The position numbers were made by a program, and so were the translations under genes. From positions 3,845,501 to 3,909,500 of the forward strand of contig NZ_CP016499.1 in assembly GCF_001713475.1 (NCBI RefSeq): a DNA stretch of 64,000 bases, given 5' to 3'. Under the pieces are notes generated by a model that saw only the letters and a program-made list of their open reading frames with translations, did not search any database and was not told the DNA's origin. The first letter of the stretch is position 1. Each line of letters opens with the position of its first letter. Of this stretch, positions 53,290-62,925 are shown in pieces. This DNA comes from Agrobacterium sp. RAC06 (lineage in GTDB: Bacteria > Pseudomonadota > Alphaproteobacteria > Rhizobiales > Rhizobiaceae).

Positions 53290-54692
53290 GCTGCATCTCC
53301 TGCTTTGGCCAAGGTTTCAGGCAGACGATGCTGGGTGGCGGCGACCATTTCGCGGAAGAGGCGGGTTGCCTTTCCCTGTGAAAGAGCGGCGACGAGCGGA
53401 TCCGAGACAAAGAGCGGCAAGAGCGCGTCGACATCGTCAGCCAGTACCGCCTCGACAAGCGCGGTTTGCCTGTCGGCATGGGGGCGGGCGAGCAGCTCGA
53501 GTGCCTGCGGCAATCGTCCGGCAACGATGGGCTGGATGCCAAGTGCACTGAAGCGGGCGTTTGTTTCGACGATCGTGCCCTCTGCAAAGCCGGCGAGTTG
53601 CCCGCGGTTCGGCAGGTTGACGTTGCTCACATGCTCGGGGCCGCCCATCAGAGCCTTGATCTGCTCGACGATGGCTTCATCCGAGGCGCGGGCTGGCGGC
53701 AGGTCGGCGCCCTTGTCCAGAGCATCGGCATAATCGACCTTTTCCTTTCGCTCGCGCATGCGGAACTCCACCGGGGTCAGGCCGAATTTCCATGCGGCGT
53801 GATCATCGAGATACCACGACTGGGGCAGGAACTCGACGAGATGGCGGTCGCCGGCAGCTGCCGCTATGCCGAAGCGAAGCGAGAGATCGAACTTCATGAG
53901 GAAGCTGTCGGTGAAGTAGCGATCGTGTTCGTTTGCAGGATCTAGCGGCGACTCCCGCCAGCCGGTCGCATGATGCTCTCTCGCGAAATCGAGATAGGCC
54001 GGCATCGTGTCGATACCGCCAACAGCGGCCCGATCAACGAAGGTGAAGTGGTTGATGCCGAGCACGTTCACCTTGGCATCGCGGTAGCCGTAGAGCACTT
54101 CGCCTGCCTGGCGGTTGGCGAGGTAGGCCATGATCTTGCGGGTCTTGATGACCTCGTGGCAGGACCCCCAGGCGCGGATCTCCGGAAAGACCGCGTAGAG
54201 CGTACCCGTTAACGCGGACATCGGGTTGGTCAGGTTGCAGACATAGGCTTCAGGGCAATGGCGGGCGATGGCGCGGCCGATTTCGGCGATCATCGGGATC
54301 GCTCGCATGGCGCGGATGAAGCCGCCGGGGCCGACGGTGTCGCCGACCGACTGGCGGATGCCATAGCGCTCGGGGATCGCAATGTCGTTCGCCATGTCCT
54401 CGAAGGAGCCCGGCAGGATCGAGATGATGACGATGTCTGCACCGGTGAGGGCGGCTTCAAGCGTGCGTTCTGCCGTATAGGTGACGGGCGCCCCGGCCTC
54501 GCTGCGGGCGGCATAGCGGGTGCCGATACGGGCGTTGCGCTCGGCGGCCGCATGGTCGAGGTCATAGAGCCGGACTGTCGCCGGCACCGTTCCATCCTGG
54601 GCGAGGTCGCCCATCAGCTTCGTGGCCCAATTGAGTGAGCCGCCGCCGATATAGGCGATGGTGACGGGGCGCGTGTATTCCGTTTTCTGCAT
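53286..54692 (-). CDS. GH4 family glycosidase, putative alpha-galacturonidase
   Basis: 468 residues. The NAD-binding N-terminus is IAYIGGGSLNWATKLMGDL (12-30). The metal-binding Cys-His is C178-H179 in GSCHEV, and NVLGINHF contributes a further His (H215). GH4 enzymes use NAD+ and Mn2+ in a redox-elimination mechanism. A CHE motif instead of CHS, plus the pectin context, points to the LplD/alpha-galacturonidase subgroup; alpha-glucuronidase is an alternative. First gene of the minus operon, opposite the AraC regulator. Confidence 0.85.
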   Translation of the reverse strand: MQKTEYTRPVTIAYIGGGSLNWATKLMGDLAQDGTVPATVRLYDLDHAAAERNARIGTRYAARSEAGAPVTYTAERTLEAALTGADIVIISILPGSFEDMANDIAIPERYGIRQSVGDTVGPGGFIRAMRAIPMIAEIGRAIARHCPEAYVCNLTNPMSALTGTLYAVFPEIRAWGSCHEVIKTRKIMAYLANRQAGEVLYGYRDAKVNVLGINHFTFVDRAAVGGIDTMPAYLDFAREHHATGWRESPLDPANEHDRYFTDSFLMKFDLSLRFGIAAAAGDRHLVEFLPQSWYLDDHAAWKFGLTPVEFRMRERKEKVDYADALDKGADLPPARASDEAIVEQIKALMGGPEHVSNVNLPNRGQLAGFAEGTIVETNARFSALGIQPIVAGRLPQALELLARPHADRQTALVEAVLADDVDALLPLFVSDPLVAALSQGKATRLFREMVAATQHRLPETLAKAGDAA

Positions 54693-54804
54693 CGCAATAT
54701 GCAGGGTGGACGATGCGTCGACCGGCTACCTCCGTGGCCCGTCTCGCCGTCTACCCTCCTCCTCCTGATATCCTCCCCGGTCTTCCCAAGTCGACCGGTC
54801 CTGT

Positions 54805-54823
54805 GTCTAATATCTCTTTAGAC
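54805..54823. promoter_or_regulatory. Dyad GTCTAA-N7-TTAGAC, candidate AraC operator
   Basis: A perfect 6-bp inverted repeat with spacer TATCTCT, 33 bp before the AraC ATG and about 112 bp before GH4 on the other strand. It lies in a pyrimidine-rich gap that otherwise shows nothing recognisable. Confidence 0.4.
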
Positions 54824-54855
54824 GTCTCGTGCGGAAATCGACAAATAGGGGAAAA

Positions 54856-55770
54856 ATGATGGACGAAACTGAAGGTAGTGTTCTCAGCGGCATTCCGATG
54901 CAGGCGCTGGCGCTCAACCTGACACGTTCGACCATACGCATGCAGCATTCGCAGACCTGGTCGATCGACAAATCGAACCGGGTGCATGATCTCGTGATCT
55001 GTCTGAGCGGTCGCGGGATCTATGAAGTCGAGGGGAAGACGGTGGAGATGGAGCCGGGTTCGGCGATGCTTTTGCCGGCCGATACGCGGTTCGTCGGGCG
55101 GTCGGCTTCGGTTGAGCCCTATACCGGGGTTGCGCAGCATTTCACGCTGGATCTCTTCGGTCGCCTCGACCTCATCGCCCAGATGGATCTCGCCTTGTCG
55201 GTGAAGCTCGCGCGTTGGGACATGCTGGAAAAAGTGGTCCGGCACTTTCGCGAGACGGCGCCGCCCTATTCGACGAGCCTGCAGCAGCAGCATGTCTTCA
55301 TGTTCCTGCTGATCGAATATATCGAACAGGCCTTCATCGGTTGGCGTGAGCAGTCGGTCGGGACGGTCGCCAATCCCGACCAGCTGTCGCTGGCGATCAT
55401 GGTCGCCGCCAGCCAGATTGCCGCCGATCCGCTGAACGAGGCGATCACCGTCCAGGTTCTTGCGGCAGCACCCTACAATCCGGATTATTTCAAGCGCGAA
55501 TTCCGCAAGCGCGTCGGCTGGACCATGGACAAGTTCCAGGAGTTCAAGCGCATGGAGCGCGCCATGGGGTTGCTAGCCGGTGGATGTACGGTGAAGCGGG
55601 CGGCCGCTCTCTCCGGCTATGCGGACGCCTATTACTTCTCCCGCATGTTCAAGCGCTATATCGGGATCAGTCCGCAGGGATACAGGGACGCCGAACGGCG
55701 CAACCGGGAGGGCGCCTTTCCCAGGGGCGAAGAGGATGGCCAGGTGGCCTATCCGTTGCCGCGTGGCTGA
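54856..55770 (+). CDS. AraC family transcriptional regulator
   Basis: 304 residues. An N-terminal cupin-type sugar-sensing domain (DLVICLSGRGIYEVEGKTVEMEPGSAMLLPADTRFVG) and two C-terminal helix-turn-helix motifs (VQVLAAAPYNPDYFKREFRKRVG and VKRAAALSGYADAYYFSRMFKRYIGISPQGYRD) are present. The ATG follows AGGGG at five bases. It is divergent from the pectin-oligosaccharide operon and upstream of kduI, so it is the likely activator of both. Confidence 0.9.
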   Translation: MMDETEGSVLSGIPMQALALNLTRSTIRMQHSQTWSIDKSNRVHDLVICLSGRGIYEVEGKTVEMEPGSAMLLPADTRFVGRSASVEPYTGVAQHFTLDLFGRLDLIAQMDLALSVKLARWDMLEKVVRHFRETAPPYSTSLQQQHVFMFLLIEYIEQAFIGWREQSVGTVANPDQLSLAIMVAASQIAADPLNEAITVQVLAAAPYNPDYFKREFRKRVGWTMDKFQEFKRMERAMGLLAGGCTVKRAAALSGYADAYYFSRMFKRYIGISPQGYRDAERRNREGAFPRGEEDGQVAYPLPRG

Positions 55771-55859
55771 CAACCTGTCTTATGACTTTCTCATGGTGCA
55801 CACACAGTCCGCTGTCGCGTGTCGCCTGATGAACGATTTTCTCCCTTGCCGCGCGATGC

Positions 55860-55893
55860 ACAACATGTATGATAACTTCACATAACATGCATG
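55860..55893. promoter_or_regulatory. Repeated motif upstream of kduI
   Basis: ACAACATGTATG (55860-55871) recurs as ATAACATGCATG (55882-55893) 22 bp away with 10 of 12 matches. The block also reads as an imperfect palindrome around TAACTTCAC. Direct repeats two helical turns apart are typical of AraC or GntR binding; the site ends at the kduI ribosome site. Confidence 0.4.
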
Positions 55894-55902
55894 GGAGGAA
55901 TG

Positions 55903-56745
55903 ATGTCGCACACCGATTTTACCAATCGCTTCGCCATCGATCCGTTGACCGCTGCCGGTTTCGGCACGGATGAATTGCGTTCGAATTTTTTGCTGCCGCC
56001 GCTCTTCGTGCCGGGCCGCATCCAGCTTCACTATACGAACTACGATCGCATGATCGTCGGTGGGGCCGTGCCGCTCGCCTTGGAACTGCCGCTCGAAACG
56101 ATCAAGCCGGCTGGTACGCCGGAGCTTCTCGCGCGTCGTGAGATGATCGCCGTCAATATCGGCGGGGCAGGCGTCGTGACGGTTGACGGAGAACGGTTCG
56201 AAGCCGGCACCCGGGACATGGTGTATGCCGGTATGGGGTCGTCGGTCAGTTTCGCCTCCATCTCGGCTGATGAGCCAGCAAAGTTCTACCTGCTCAGTGC
56301 TCCGGCACATACCCGCCATCCGGCCCGCCACATCGGTATCGGTGACGCCAAGCGGCTCGATCTCGGCGCGCAGGAAACCAGCAACGAGCGCTCGATCTTC
56401 CAGTTCGTTCATCCCGAAGGCGTGAAGACCTGCCAGTTGGTGGTCGGCATGACGAGTCTGGCCAAGGGATCGGTCTGGAACACCATGCCCTGCCACATCC
56501 ATGACCGCCGTATGGAGGTCTATCTCTATTTCGACATGGCGGAGAAGACCCGTGTCTTCCATCTGTTCGGCGAACCGGACGAGACGCGGCATATCATCAT
56601 GAAGTACGAAGAGGCTGTCCTTTCCCCCGGCTGGTCGATCCATTCCGGGGCCGGCACGGCGAATTATTCGTTCATCTGGGCCATGGCCGGCGACAATGTC
56701 GACTATACCGATGTCGATGCGGTCGCCATCGAGGATATGCGCTGA
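55903..56745 (+). CDS. kduI: 5-dehydro-4-deoxy-D-glucuronate isomerase
   Basis: 280 residues, cupin fold. The zinc ligands H198, H200, E205 (CHIHDRRMEVYLYFDM) and H247 (WSIHSGAGTANY) match those of E. coli KduI with a constant offset of two. It converts 5-keto-4-deoxyuronate to 3-deoxy-D-glycero-2,5-hexodiulosonate. The ATG at 55903 is chosen because GGGAGG ends four bases before; an ATG three bases earlier is too close. KduD, KdgK and KdgA are not in the window. Confidence 0.94.
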   Translation: MSHTDFTNRFAIDPLTAAGFGTDELRSNFLLPPLFVPGRIQLHYTNYDRMIVGGAVPLALELPLETIKPAGTPELLARREMIAVNIGGAGVVTVDGERFEAGTRDMVYAGMGSSVSFASISADEPAKFYLLSAPAHTRHPARHIGIGDAKRLDLGAQETSNERSIFQFVHPEGVKTCQLVVGMTSLAKGSVWNTMPCHIHDRRMEVYLYFDMAEKTRVFHLFGEPDETRHIIMKYEEAVLSPGWSIHSGAGTANYSFIWAMAGDNVDYTDVDAVAIEDMR

Positions 56746-57012
56746 CATCCTCCTCTTATGGTCGGGAGACAGGCTTAAGTTGGGGCATGCGGGATCGTCC
56801 ATCTCGTGTGCCCCTCATCGTGTGCGCAATCTCTATTTTTGGTTGTGGTCTGGCGGGTCGTTCGGATCGGTCTCCAGCACTGCCCATGCGCCAATCTGAG
56901 CGGTCTTATTAAACTCATATTAGTCTTCCTTGCCCATGCTTCGTCCGATTCAGACATGGACTTCGACGACAGCAAACTTTGCTCGTCGCCGATGTCGGAG
57001 GAGACCAAGACC

Positions 57013-59556
57013 GTGTTCATTGACCGTATATTGTCGCGCTTTAACATCCAGACGAAGGTGCTGATTTTCATTCTGCCTTTCGTCATCAGCATTTCCGCCG
57101 TCGGCTTTACCGGGCTCTATGCATCGGGACTGCTGCAGGGCCGCATCGAAATCTCGAACAGCGTACTCCAGTCCTTAAGCGGTTTCCGCGACGTCTCCGC
57201 CTCCATGAGCAGCTTTCTCGCCAATACGACCGAAGAGGCCAAGGCTGATCTGACTGGTCGCCTCGAGCAGCAGCGACGTGATCTGGACAGCACGCTTGCG
57301 CAGCTTGCTCCCGACGCCGATGGTCGTGGTGAACTCGAAGAGGCCGGCAAGCTGATCGATCAGGTCTTTGTCCATATCGACGATCTCTGGAGGCTCCATG
57401 CGTCCGAGACCGCCCTTGTCGAGACCCTGCAGAAGGGTGGCAAACAGGTCGTTGTCGCTCAGGGACGCGTCACGGCCGCCATGGCCACCATGGAGCGCGC
57501 TGTGCAGGCGGATGATGCATCGGCCAAGACTATGCTGCGAGACGCCGAAAGCATCCGCAGCACCGGTACCTTTCTGACGGAAACCAATTCCGCATTCACC
57601 AAGGCCAAGACGCCGGATGAGAAATTCGCCGTTATCGGGGAGCGTATCGACGAAATTATTGCCCGCCAGCAGGTGCTGGTGGAGGTGCTGCCGAAGGCGA
57701 ACCTGTCGGCCGCCAAGACGCTGGAAAAGATCGGCGGTGACCTGAAGGCAGCGCTTGCCACCAATGACAAGTCCGAGGATGCTCTCAAGAGAATGGCCGG
57801 ACAGCTGCGCAATTTCACGCAGCTCAACGCCTATCTCGGCCTCGCAGCACAGCAGAAGATGAAGGAAGCGACGATCAAGTTCGGCGAACTCGATGCGCCG
57901 CTTGCCAAGGCCCAGGCCGTCATCGAAGACGGGCGACAGGTCATGGCCGCCGGCTACGCCGTGCAGATCATGATGGCCCGTTTCCTGCTGGAGCCGACCG
58001 AGCAGAACCGGATGCTGCTAGAGCAGCAGTTCAACGCGGTGAAGAAGTTCCTTGGCGCACTGGACAAGACCGCTGCGGATCAGCCGATCCTGATGCAGGT
58101 GAAGAAGGATCTCGGCCCCGCTGTCGATACGATGATTGGCGCGAGTGCTGAACTCGTAAAGGTGAGCCAGGAACGGAAGGCAAGCTTCGAAGAGGCGGCC
58201 GCTGACCTCAACATCATCTGGCAGCAACTCACGACCTTCGCCGAAATGCAGAAGGTTTCGGCTGGGCAGGAACGTCAGGAAGCCAACTCGATTTCCATCA
58301 GCGCAACGGCACTCGGCATCCTGATCTCCATCTTCGCCGGCATCGGCCTTGTGATGACCTTCAAGGGGCCGATAGGCCAGATCACTGGCGCCATGCGTCG
58401 CCTGGCCGAAGGTGTTCTCGATACGAAGATCAACGGCGAAGCCCGTGTTGACGAGATCGGCGAGATGGCCCGTGCGCTCGGCGTCTTCAAGCAGAACGCA
58501 CTCTCGAAGATCGAAATCGAGAGCCGCAGCGAAGCCGAGCGCGCTCAGGCGGAGGACGAGCGTCGTCGCAACGATCTCGAAAAGCAGGAGATCGATCGCC
58601 AGATCGACTTCGCCGTCAATGCGCTGGCCACCGGTCTCGGCCGTCTCGCCAAGGGCGACATCTCCGAAACCATCGACACGCCGTTCCACGGCCGTCTCGA
58701 GCAGTTGCGCAACGATTTCAACCAGTCGCTCGAGCACCTGCAGGATACGATGACGCAGATCCGCTCGAACACCTACATGATCCAGCGCAACGCCGCCGAG
58801 ATGAGCAGTGCAGCCGACCAACTCGCCAAGCGCACCGAGCAGCAGGCGGCCTCGCTCGAGGAAACGGCCGCTGCCGTCGACGAGATCACGGTGACCGTCA
58901 AGTCGTCTGCGGAGCGGGCCGAGGAAGTGAACAACATCGTCGCTGATACCAAGGGCCGCGCGGACACTTCGTCGACGGTTGTCGGAAACGCCATCGACGC
59001 CATGGGCCGGATTGAAGATGCCTCGGGCCAGATCGTCCAGATCATCGACGTGATCGACGAGATCGCCTTCCAGACCAACCTGCTGGCGCTCAATGCGGGC
59101 ATCGAAGCAGCGCGTGCGGGCGAAGCCGGCAAGGGCTTTGCTGTCGTTGCCCAGGAAGTGCGCGAGCTCGCACAGCGATCGGCGGGGGCTGCCCAGCAGA
59201 TCAAGGACCTGATCCACAAGTCGAGCACGGAAGTCTCTTCCGGCGCCAAGCTGGTCCAGCAGACGGGTTCTGTGCTCGCCGAGATCTCGGCCAACATCAT
59301 CACCGTCGCCGACCGCGTCTCGGTAATCGCCATGGCCAGCCGCGACCAGTCGAATGCGCTGGCCGAGGTCAACTCTTCCGTCAACGAGATGGACCAGATG
59401 ACCCAGCGCAATGCCGCGATGGTGGAGGAAACCAATGCCGCGACCCGTCAACTAGCCGACGAGGCGGATGCGCTGATGCAGCTTGTCAACCAGTTCAAGC
59501 TGGCTCCCGAAGGCCGCCGTCAGCAGGCCACGCACACGCAGCATCGCGCCGCCTGA
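57013..59556 (+). CDS. Methyl-accepting chemotaxis protein, large sensor domain
   Basis: About 847 residues. TM1 is near residues 17-37 ([20 protein letters not shown]). A helical periplasmic domain of roughly 390 residues, HBM-like in length and composition, leads to TM2 ([20 protein letters not shown]). Two HAMP-like segments follow, then the signalling domain whose hairpin tip reads [26 protein letters not shown]. No C-terminal CheR pentapeptide is visible. The GTG start lies behind GGAGGAG; ATG 56992 is an alternative. The preceding 267 bp show nothing certain. Confidence 0.88.
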   Translation: MFIDRILSRFNIQTKVLIFILPFVISISAVGFTGLYASGLLQGRIEISNSVLQSLSGFRDVSASMSSFLANTTEEAKADLTGRLEQQRRDLDSTLAQLAPDADGRGELEEAGKLIDQVFVHIDDLWRLHASETALVETLQKGGKQVVVAQGRVTAAMATMERAVQADDASAKTMLRDAESIRSTGTFLTETNSAFTKAKTPDEKFAVIGERIDEIIARQQVLVEVLPKANLSAAKTLEKIGGDLKAALATNDKSEDALKRMAGQLRNFTQLNAYLGLAAQQKMKEATIKFGELDAPLAKAQAVIEDGRQVMAAGYAVQIMMARFLLEPTEQNRMLLEQQFNAVKKFLGALDKTAADQPILMQVKKDLGPAVDTMIGASAELVKVSQERKASFEEAAADLNIIWQQLTTFAEMQKVSAGQERQEANSISISATALGILISIFAGIGLVMTFKGPIGQITGAMRRLAEGVLDTKINGEARVDEIGEMARALGVFKQNALSKIEIESRSEAERAQAEDERRRNDLEKQEIDRQIDFAVNALATGLGRLAKGDISETIDTPFHGRLEQLRNDFNQSLEHLQDTMTQIRSNTYMIQRNAAEMSSAADQLAKRTEQQAASLEETAAAVDEITVTVKSSAERAEEVNNIVADTKGRADTSSTVVGNAIDAMGRIEDASGQIVQIIDVIDEIAFQTNLLALNAGIEAARAGEAGKGFAVVAQEVRELAQRSAGAAQQIKDLIHKSSTEVSSGAKLVQQTGSVLAEISANIITVADRVSVIAMASRDQSNALAEVNSSVNEMDQMTQRNAAMVEETNAATRQLADEADALMQLVNQFKLAPEGRRQQATHTQHRAA

Positions 59557-59582
59557 TTGCCGTCGATCGCTGCAAGATCATG

Positions 59583-59615
59583 AGCCGCCGTTCCCTGTGG
59601 GTCGGCGGCTTTTTT
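59583..59615 (+). terminator. Rho-independent terminator after the chemoreceptor
   Basis: Stem AGCCGCCG (59583-59590) with CGGCGGCT (59603-59610), 12-base loop, followed by a run of T residues to 59615. It separates the chemoreceptor from the two-component genes. Confidence 0.85.
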
Positions 59616-59696
59616 GCGAGCAGACAGTCGCGCGTGCAAGCCGGCTTGGAAAGCTGCAGCCGGGCAGTTATCCTCGGGACGATGAGGAGCGCGCAT

Positions 59697-61520
59697 TTGA
59701 CGATCGGAATGGTACCACCCGCACGGCGATTGGCTGTGGCCCGGCGCATGATCATTGCGCTTGTCCTCGTACTGCTTGCCGCGAGCCTGGCGCTGATGAC
59801 TGTCGGCAATCGGTTGATGACGCGCAAGGTCATGGACGAAGCGTCGCTGCAGGCCAACAGTGCGCTGCGCCTGGCGACTTCGGCGCTATCGGGCCATCTC
59901 AGCCGCTATGAGACCCTACCAGCGTTGATCGCCGACCATGACGACATGAAGGAGCTTGTGCTGGACCCGGGCAATCCGGCCCTTCGCGATGCGACCAATC
60001 GCTATCTCAAGGAGATCAACACGCTACTCGAATCCTCCGATATCTATGTGATGACGATGGATGGAAACACGATCGCGGCCAGCAATTTTGACGGTGAGGC
60101 GAGCTTCGTCGGCGAGAATTTCAGTTATCGCCCCTATTTTTTCGAAGCGGCTGCGGGCAAGCAGGCGCGTTTCTACGCGCTTGGCACGACATCGGCCAAA
60201 CGCGGCTACTATTTCTCCTCGCCGATCGAAGTGAATGGCGTGGTTCGCGGCGTCATCGCCTTCAAGGTCGACATCGAAGATATCGAAACGTCCTGGCGCG
60301 GCGGTGAATACAAGATCCTGGTGCATGATCCCGAGGGGATCATCTTCATGACCGGCAATCCAGAATGGCTTTATGCCTCGGTGCTGCCGCTGACACCTGA
60401 ACGTCTCGAACGCACCTCGGCCTCGCGACGGTATTCGGACGCCGTCCTGCGGGACCTGCCGATCAAGCGTGGCGCACTCGACGATCATGTGTTGATGACC
60501 ATCAACCAGAGCGATGGAAATCGCGAATATCTCGTCCTGCAACACTATATGCCGGATGCCGACTGGACCGTGAAAGTGCTTTTCGACACCGGCACGATCC
60601 ACGCCCAGGCGCGAACCATGCTGGTCGCCATCCTGCTGTTTCTCTGCCTCTTCGTTCTGGGGCTCGCCGTTGTCATCCAGCGTCGCGCCCGGCTGCAGGA
60701 GCGGATGCACATGCAGATCGAGGCGCAGGCCGAGCTGGAGCGGCGGGTCGAGGAGCGCACGGCCGACCTCGCGCGCGTTAACCTGCAACTGCGTCAGACC
60801 CAGGCCGATCTCATCCAGGCTGGCAAGCTCGCCGGTCTCGGCCAGATGTCGGCGGCTCTGTCGCATGAGTTCAACCAGCCGCTCGCGGCCGCCAAGACTT
60901 ATGCCGACAGCGCAACGATGCTGATCGATCGCGACAGGATATCAGAGGCACGCGACAATCTCGGGCGCATTTCCAGCCTGATCGACCGCATGGCCTCGAT
61001 CTCGCGTCACCTGCGCAACTTTGCCCGCAAGCCGAACGAGAAGCTTGGCCCGATCTCTATCGAAGAGGTGGTCCGCGAGACGCTTGAGATCGTCTCGGCC
61101 CGCCTCGGAACCGCCGATGCCAGCCTGTCTCTCAGTTTCGAGCCCGATCTGCCGGCCGTGCAGGGCGGCCCCGTGCGTCTGCAGCAGGTTCTGGTCAACA
61201 TCCTCACCAATGCCTGCGATGCCGTGGAGGGGTTGGAGGACCGCAAGATCGAGCTTTCGGCGCGGAGCACACAGGGACGCGTGGTGATCGAGATCGCAGA
61301 CCGCGGCCCGGGCGTCCCGCCGGCGATCGTCGAGCGCATCTTTGATCCCTTCTTCACCACCAAGGGCGTGGGCAAGGGGCTTGGTCTCGGTCTTTCCATT
61401 TCCTACAATATCATCAAGGATTTCGGCGGTAGCCTGACAGTCGGCAAACGGGAAGGCGGCGGCGCGTTGTTTCGGATCGAACTCCTCCAAGCGGAAGCAT
61501 TGAACGAGGCAGCGGAGTGA
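59697..61520 (+). CDS. DctB-like sensor histidine kinase
   Basis: About 607 residues. TM1 (MIIALVLVLLAASLALMTVG), a periplasmic dCache-type sensor including SDIYVMTMDGNTIAASNF and ENFSYRPYFFEAAAGKQARFYALGTTS, then TM2 (MLVAILLFLCLFVLGLAVVI). A coiled coil leads to the H-box ALSHEFNQPLAAAK (H390), N-box and the GLGLGLSI glycine box. The TTG at 59697 is favoured by GAGGAG seven bases upstream; longer starts would overlap the chemoreceptor terminator. The sensor is DctB-like, but the ligand may differ given the TAXI neighbour. Confidence 0.85.
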   Translation: MTIGMVPPARRLAVARRMIIALVLVLLAASLALMTVGNRLMTRKVMDEASLQANSALRLATSALSGHLSRYETLPALIADHDDMKELVLDPGNPALRDATNRYLKEINTLLESSDIYVMTMDGNTIAASNFDGEASFVGENFSYRPYFFEAAAGKQARFYALGTTSAKRGYYFSSPIEVNGVVRGVIAFKVDIEDIETSWRGGEYKILVHDPEGIIFMTGNPEWLYASVLPLTPERLERTSASRRYSDAVLRDLPIKRGALDDHVLMTINQSDGNREYLVLQHYMPDADWTVKVLFDTGTIHAQARTMLVAILLFLCLFVLGLAVVIQRRARLQERMHMQIEAQAELERRVEERTADLARVNLQLRQTQADLIQAGKLAGLGQMSAALSHEFNQPLAAAKTYADSATMLIDRDRISEARDNLGRISSLIDRMASISRHLRNFARKPNEKLGPISIEEVVRETLEIVSARLGTADASLSLSFEPDLPAVQGGPVRLQQVLVNILTNACDAVEGLEDRKIELSARSTQGRVVIEIADRGPGVPPAIVERIFDPFFTTKGVGKGLGLGLSISYNIIKDFGGSLTVGKREGGGALFRIELLQAEALNEAAE

Positions 61521-62860
61521 ATTCAGGACAGGTCTTGCTCGTCGATGACGAGGAGGAGCTGCGCTTCTCCACCAGTCAGGCGCTCGAACTGCACGGCCTG
61601 CAGGTCAAGGCCTTCGCCTCCGGAGAGGAAATCCTCTCGCGGGTCGGCTTCGGTTTCGATGGCGTGGTCGTGAGTGACATCCGCATGCCGGGCATGGACG
61701 GGATGACGCTTCTCCACCGCATCCGCGAACTCGATCACGAGATCCCCGTCATTCTCGTGACCGGACATGGCGAGGTGCAGCTTGCCGTCAAGGCGATGCG
61801 TGAAGGCGCCTATGACTTCATCGAGAAGCCGTTTGCCAGCCAGGCGCTCGCCGGTGTCGTGCGACATGCACTCGACCGCCGGTCGCTGGTGCTTGAGAAC
61901 CGGCGTCTGAGGGCGGTCGCGGGCAAGCGCGACGATATCGAGACGCGGCTTCCGGGGCGCACGCCCGTCATGGTCGACCTGCGCTACCGTGTCCGCGCCA
62001 TCGGCGCCACCGAGGCGGATGCACTGATCATTGGCGAGACGGGTGCTGGCAAGGAGGTTGTGGCACGCAGCCTGCACGATGTCAGTGCGCGGTCAAAAGG
62101 ACCCTTCATTGCGATCAACTGCGCCTCGCTACCAGAGACGCTGATCGAGAGCGAGCTCTTCGGCCATGAGGCGGGAGCCTTTCCAGGCGCGATCCGTGCG
62201 CGCTACGGCAAGTTCGAGCATGGTCGCGGCGGGACGATCCTGCTCGACGAAATCGGCTCCATGCCCTTCGACCTGCAGGCGAAGTTCCTGCGTGTCCTGC
62301 AGGAGCGGACCATCACGCGGCTCGGGTCCAACGAGACCGTGCCGCTCGACGTCCGCTTCCTGGCCACCAGCAAGGTCGACCTCGAAAGCGAGGTGGCTGC
62401 CGGGCGATTTCGCGCCGATCTCTTCTACCGGCTGAACGTCGCGACGCTCAGGGTGCCGTCGCTTTCGCAGCGACGGGCAGATATTCCGCTCCTTTTCCTG
62501 CATCTGGTGCGCGAAGCATCCGCGCGGTACGGTCGCGATGACATGGAGGTTGAGCCGGAGATCCTGTCCGAAATCGCCGAGCGCCACTGGCCGGGCAACG
62601 TGCGCGAGCTGAGGAATGCTGCCGATCGTCTCGTGCTCGGCATTGAAACCGGGCTCGACGTCGCGACCGATCCTGATGCCGCGGCCACACGTCTTGCCGA
62701 GAAGGTGGCAGCCTATGAAAAGCAATTGATCGCCAGCGCGATTGCAGCCCATGGGGGTGCGTTGAAGCCTGTCTATGAACAGCTCGGCATCTCGCGAAAG
62801 ACGCTCTACGAGAAGATGCAGAAACACGGGTTGGACAAGAATCTGGCTATCGACGGCTGA
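61517..62860 (+). CDS. DctD-like sigma-54 response regulator with GAFPGA loop
   Basis: 447 residues. Receiver domain with phospho-acceptor D54 (VSDIRMPGMDG), an AAA+ domain with Walker A GETGAGKE and Walker B GGTILLDEIGSMP, and a Fis-type C-terminal helix-turn-helix (LGISRKTLYEKMQKHGL). The sigma-54 contact loop is GAFPGA (220-225), with proline at position 223 instead of the usual threonine. The GTG overlaps the kinase stop by 4 bp. Activation of the downstream TAXI transporter is the likely task, if the altered loop still engages sigma-54. Confidence 0.88.
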   Translation: MNSGQVLLVDDEEELRFSTSQALELHGLQVKAFASGEEILSRVGFGFDGVVVSDIRMPGMDGMTLLHRIRELDHEIPVILVTGHGEVQLAVKAMREGAYDFIEKPFASQALAGVVRHALDRRSLVLENRRLRAVAGKRDDIETRLPGRTPVMVDLRYRVRAIGATEADALIIGETGAGKEVVARSLHDVSARSKGPFIAINCASLPETLIESELFGHEAGAFPGAIRARYGKFEHGRGGTILLDEIGSMPFDLQAKFLRVLQERTITRLGSNETVPLDVRFLATSKVDLESEVAAGRFRADLFYRLNVATLRVPSLSQRRADIPLLFLHLVREASARYGRDDMEVEPEILSEIAERHWPGNVRELRNAADRLVLGIETGLDVATDPDAAATRLAEKVAAYEKQLIASAIAAHGGALKPVYEQLGISRKTLYEKMQKHGLDKNLAIDG

Positions 62861-62905
62861 GGCTGAGGCCAAGATCGGTTCGGTTCCCGTCTGTGGGGAC
62901 AATCA

Positions 62906-62925
62906 ATGGGTGGCTTTCCACCCAT
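62906..62925. promoter_or_regulatory. Dyad ATGGGTGG-CTTT-CCACCCAT, candidate activator site
   Basis: A perfect 8-bp inverted repeat with a 4-base loop, about 175 bp upstream of the TAXI gene. A partial copy, CCCCCCATGGG, follows at 62950-62960. Enhancer-like placement suits a DctD-type activator; a hairpin after the regulator gene is the alternative. The rest of 62861-63099 contains only a second small dyad, CCGGCTTAAGCCGG (63012-63025). Confidence 0.45.

Noticed and set aside
58018-59451. Minus-strand open frame of 477 codons
   Set aside because: Antisense of the chemoreceptor signalling domain; no ribosome site and no recognisable fold.
57013-59556. Chemoreceptor beginning at 56806
   Set aside because: The extra N-terminal residues are Cys-rich and unlike any receptor, and the good ribosome site GGAGGAG lies just before 57013.
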